A program made the position numbers and the translations under genes. Under the pieces are notes generated by a model. The model was not told the origin of the DNA, ran no database searches, and worked only from the letters and a program-made list of their open reading frames with translations. 8,279 nt of DNA from positions 15,363 to 23,641 of the forward strand of contig DYBS01000011.1 of NCBI GenBank assembly GCA_019418525.1. The letters run 5' to 3'. Positions 6,105 through 8,279 of this stretch are shown here, piece by piece; position 1 is the stretch's first letter; each line of letters starts with the position of its first letter. This DNA comes from Clostridiales bacterium. Lineage in GTDB: Bacteria; Bacillota; Clostridia; Oscillospirales; Oscillospiraceae.

Positions 6105-6911
6105 GTGAAAAAGGCGATGGCCGTCCTTCTGACGCTGCTGCTCTGCGCTGTTCCGGCGTCCTCTGCGGCCATGGGTCAATCCGAGAAGTATGCGGAACCT
6201 TCCACCCAGGAGATGTGGGCCCTCCTCCTGGAGCGGGATTACCCTGCGGCCTACCTGGATACTCTGGTCCCGCCCCAGCTGGCGGGCCTCTATAAACTCG
6301 CCCGAGAGAAGGATGCACACTTCTATGCGCTGGCGGAGTCCGGCGAGTCCGGAGTCCGCGGGCGTATCTCCGCGGAGCGGCTGGCGCTGTCGCTAGTCCT
6401 CTCCTACACCCCCGTCGAGTACGAGGGCGATATCTACTTCAGCGAGGGCTATCTGACCGTCCACTACTGTTGGAGGGAGCCGCCCGTTGTGCGGGGGAGC
6501 GACTCCATCTCGGTGTCCTGGGACCCGGAGCTGTGGCAGTACGGCGGCGATGGGGACTTCACCGCCCAGGACCTGTTCCGCCATCCGGCCAGCAGCCGGT
6601 GGGAGGTGTACGAGACCTGGGAGCAGCCCCAAAGCATCACCCGGGGCGGCGTGAAAATCTCCACCGACTTGGGCTCCGGGGCCTATCTGGACGGGGGGCT
6701 GATGTGGTCATATTCCACCGGATTGGCCGGGACAGTGCAGATCTCCCTGCTTCCGGAAGAGATGCTCTCGATCCAGGCGGCCCCGGGGCAGATGACCGGG
6801 GTGGGCGCGGTGTATATCCATGGGAAAACCCCGCTGGGGCTTGGCCTCGGGTGGTTCCCCCGGGAGTCCGCAGCTGTGGAGTGTGATGTGCCGTACCGCC
6901 GGGCAGAGTAA
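6105..6911 (+). CDS. Secreted hypothetical protein with Sec signal peptide
   Basis: I recognise no family in this 268-residue protein. It starts with a classic signal peptide: MKKAM, a hydrophobic LLTLLLCAVPA core, and a likely cleavage near ASSAA-MG (about 18-23). The LLLC at 11-14 is not a good lipobox because it lacks a small residue before Cys. The mature part is acidic to neutral, rich in Trp and Tyr, and has alternating strands, for example YEGDIYFSEGYLTVHYCW (106-123) and GGVKISTDLGSGAYLDGG (181-198). It has just two cysteines, 122 and 260, which might pair. No peptidase, sugar-binding or repeat motif is seen. The GTG at 6105 is chosen because AGGGGG lies 8 bases upstream and it is followed at once by the signal peptide. 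It has its own promoter and converges on the metY-like gene. It is probably an extracytoplasmic lineage-specific protein. Confidence 0.85.
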   Translation: MKKAMAVLLTLLLCAVPASSAAMGQSEKYAEPSTQEMWALLLERDYPAAYLDTLVPPQLAGLYKLAREKDAHFYALAESGESGVRGRISAERLALSLVLSYTPVEYEGDIYFSEGYLTVHYCWREPPVVRGSDSISVSWDPELWQYGGDGDFTAQDLFRHPASSRWEVYETWEQPQSITRGGVKISTDLGSGAYLDGGLMWSYSTGLAGTVQISLLPEEMLSIQAAPGQMTGVGAVYIHGKTPLGLGLGWFPRESAAVECDVPYRRAE

Positions 6912-6947
6912 AAAAATCCCTGACCTCAACAGAGGTCAGGGATTTTT
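6912..6947. terminator. Bidirectional terminator between convergent genes
   Basis: AAAAATCCCTGACCTC (6912-6927) pairs without mismatch to GAGGTCAGGGATTTTT (6932-6947) across an AACA loop. T tracts occur on both strands, so it can end transcription of the secreted protein gene rightward and of the sulfhydrylase gene leftward. It starts right after one stop codon and lies 15 bases from the other. Confidence 0.96.
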
Positions 6948-6962
6948 GGTTGAAAAGGGGGA

Positions 6963-8243
6963 TTACACCCGGTCCAGGGCCTTCTCCAGGTCGGCCAGGA
7001 TGTCATGGATGTCCTCAATGCCCACGGAGAAGCGCACCAGGTCGGGGGAGACTCCGGCGGCCAGCAGTTCCTGGTCGTTCATCTGCCGATGGGTGGCGGA
7101 GGCGGGGTGGAGCACGCAGGTCTTGGCGTCGGCCACGTGGGTGGCGATGGAGGCCAGATCCAGACCGGCCATAAAGGTTTCGGCGGCCTTGCGCCCGCCC
7201 TTCACGCCGAAGGACACCACGCCGCAGGAGCCGTTGGGCAGGTACTTCTGGGCCAGGTCGTAGTACTGGTCTCCGGGCAGGCTGGGGTAGCGCACCCAGG
7301 CCACCTTCTCGTGGTTCTGGAGAAACTGGGCCACGGCCAGGGCGTTCTGGCAGTGGCGGGGCATCCGCAGGTGGAGGGTCTCCAGGCCCACATTCAGCAG
7401 GTACGCGTTCATGGGGGCGGGGCTGGAGCCGAAGTCCCGCATGAGCTGAGCGGTGGCCTTGGTGATGTAGGCGCCGCCCAGGCCGAACTTCTCGGCGTAG
7501 GTGATGCCGTGGTAGCTCTCGTCAGGGGTGGTGAGGCCGGGGAACTTGTCGGCGTGGGCGAACCAGTCGAACTTGCCGGAGTCTACGATGGCGCCGCCCA
7601 CCTGGTTGGCGTGGCCGTCCATGTACTTGGTGGTGGAGTGGGTCACGATGTCGGCCCCGTGCTCAAAGGGGCGGCAGTTGATGGGGGTGGCGAAGGTATT
7701 GTCCACGATGAGGGGCACGCCGTGGGCATGGGCGGCCTTGGAGAACTTCTCAAAGTCCAGCACCGCCAGGGAGGGATTGGAGATGGTCTCGCCAAATACC
7801 GCCTTGGTGTTGGGACGGAAGGCGGCATCCAGTTCCTCGGGGGTGCAGTCGGGCTCCACGAAGGTGAAGTCCACGCCCATGCGCTTCATGGTCACGGCGA
7901 AGAGGTTGTAGGTGCCGCCGTAGATGGCGGAGCAGGCTACCACGTGGTCGCCGCAGGAGGCGATGTTAAAGACGGCGAAGAAGTTGGCCGCCTGACCGGA
8001 GGAGGTCAGCATGGCGGCGGTGCCGCCCTCCAGGGCGCAGATCTTGGCGGCCACCGAGTCACAGGTGGGGTTCTGGAGCCGGGTATAGAAATAGCCGGAG
8101 GCCTCCAGGTCAAAGAGCTTGCCCATGGCCTCGCTGGTCTCGTAGCGGAAGGTGGTGGACTGGATGATGGGGATATTGCGGGGCTCGCCGTTGGCGGGGC
8201 GGTAGCCGGCGTGGAGGCACTGAGTGCCGGGGTACTGAGACAT
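6963..8243 (-). CDS. metY: O-acetylhomoserine aminocarboxypropyltransferase (O-acetylhomoserine sulfhydrylase, MetY-type)
   Basis: This is a cytoplasmic PLP enzyme of the Cys/Met metabolism (cystathionine gamma-synthase) family. It would convert O-acetylhomoserine plus sulfide to homocysteine and acetate, and can often use methanethiol to give methionine. The 426 residues fit the MetY length. Visible features are TQCLHAGYRP at 7-16, YTRLQNPT (53-60, phosphate-binding Tyr and Arg), SSGQAA (81-86), SNPSL (156-160), IVDNTFATP (179-187) with PLP-nitrogen Asp181, the Schiff-base Lys206 in HSTTKYMDGH (202-211), and VRFSVGIED (403-411) with carboxylate-binding Arg404. ATG 8243 is preferred over ATG 8252 because AAAGGA lies 8 bases before it, whereas the earlier ATG overlaps that site. 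Its promoter lies beyond or at the window edge; only 36 bases are visible, so a SAM-responsive leader cannot be judged. Cystathionine gamma-synthase is an alternative name, but the length and N-terminal motifs favour MetY. Confidence 0.94.
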   Translation of the reverse strand: MSQYPGTQCLHAGYRPANGEPRNIPIIQSTTFRYETSEAMGKLFDLEASGYFYTRLQNPTCDSVAAKICALEGGTAAMLTSSGQAANFFAVFNIASCGDHVVACSAIYGGTYNLFAVTMKRMGVDFTFVEPDCTPEELDAAFRPNTKAVFGETISNPSLAVLDFEKFSKAAHAHGVPLIVDNTFATPINCRPFEHGADIVTHSTTKYMDGHANQVGGAIVDSGKFDWFAHADKFPGLTTPDESYHGITYAEKFGLGGAYITKATAQLMRDFGSSPAPMNAYLLNVGLETLHLRMPRHCQNALAVAQFLQNHEKVAWVRYPSLPGDQYYDLAQKYLPNGSCGVVSFGVKGGRKAAETFMAGLDLASIATHVADAKTCVLHPASATHRQMNDQELLAAGVSPDLVRFSVGIEDIHDILADLEKALDRV

Positions 8244-8279
8244 AGCGGACATCCTTTCTGTACGGCGCCCGGGCAAAAG

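Noticed and set aside
6105..6146. Lipoprotein signal at LLLC of the secreted protein
   Set aside because: The residue before Cys14 is Leu, not Gly/Ala/Ser, and a standard signal peptidase site (ASSAA) follows.
8244..8279. SAM riboswitch or T-box before the metY-like gene
   Set aside because: Only 36 bases are present, enough for the ribosome site but not to show any aptamer.

Overview
The window is GC-rich, gene-dense, low-repeat chromosomal DNA, most likely from a strictly anaerobic gut-type Clostridia. An Oscillospiraceae-like genome (Flavonifractor/Lawsonibacter/Intestinimonas type) is my inference. The grounds are strong GGAGG-type ribosome binding sites in GC-rich Firmicutes-style operons, PadR-plus-membrane-protein modules, an oxygen-sensitive double-cubane-type reductase with a DUF3343 partner, and a two-transmembrane FtsH. 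No rRNA, tRNA, CRISPR array, insertion sequence or phage gene is visible.

Region 1 (1-2302, minus strand) is one operon read leftward: a small PadR-family repressor, a membrane protein with an N-terminal helical HAAS/DUF1700 (permease-prefix-like) domain, a second single-pass membrane protein without that domain, and a second HAAS-like membrane protein cut by the window edge. The two HAAS-like proteins are paralogous at their N-termini and unrelated beyond the membrane segment. In front of padR lies a near-perfect 43-bp palindrome that covers the -10, the spacer and part of the -35 of a strong promoter, which points to autorepression.

Region 2 (2303-4011, plus strand) reads divergently: a YjiM-like double-cubane-cluster reductase of the 2-hydroxyacyl-CoA dehydratase (HgdB/BcrC) superfamily, coupled through a TGATG overlap to a small cysteine-rich DUF3343 protein, then a strong terminator. 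The ATPase activator this superfamily needs is not in the window.

Region 3 (4012-6004, plus strand) is a stand-alone ftsH with its own promoter and terminator. Region 4 (6005-6947, plus strand) is an unrecognised secreted protein with its own promoter. It converges on region 5 (6963-8243, minus strand), an O-acetylhomoserine sulfhydrylase of the MetY type, and the two share a 16-bp bidirectional terminator.

The regions look like independent transcription units rather than one system. The most system-like part is the PadR/HAAS membrane module with its composite operator. The most biochemically open part is the reductase-DUF3343 pair.
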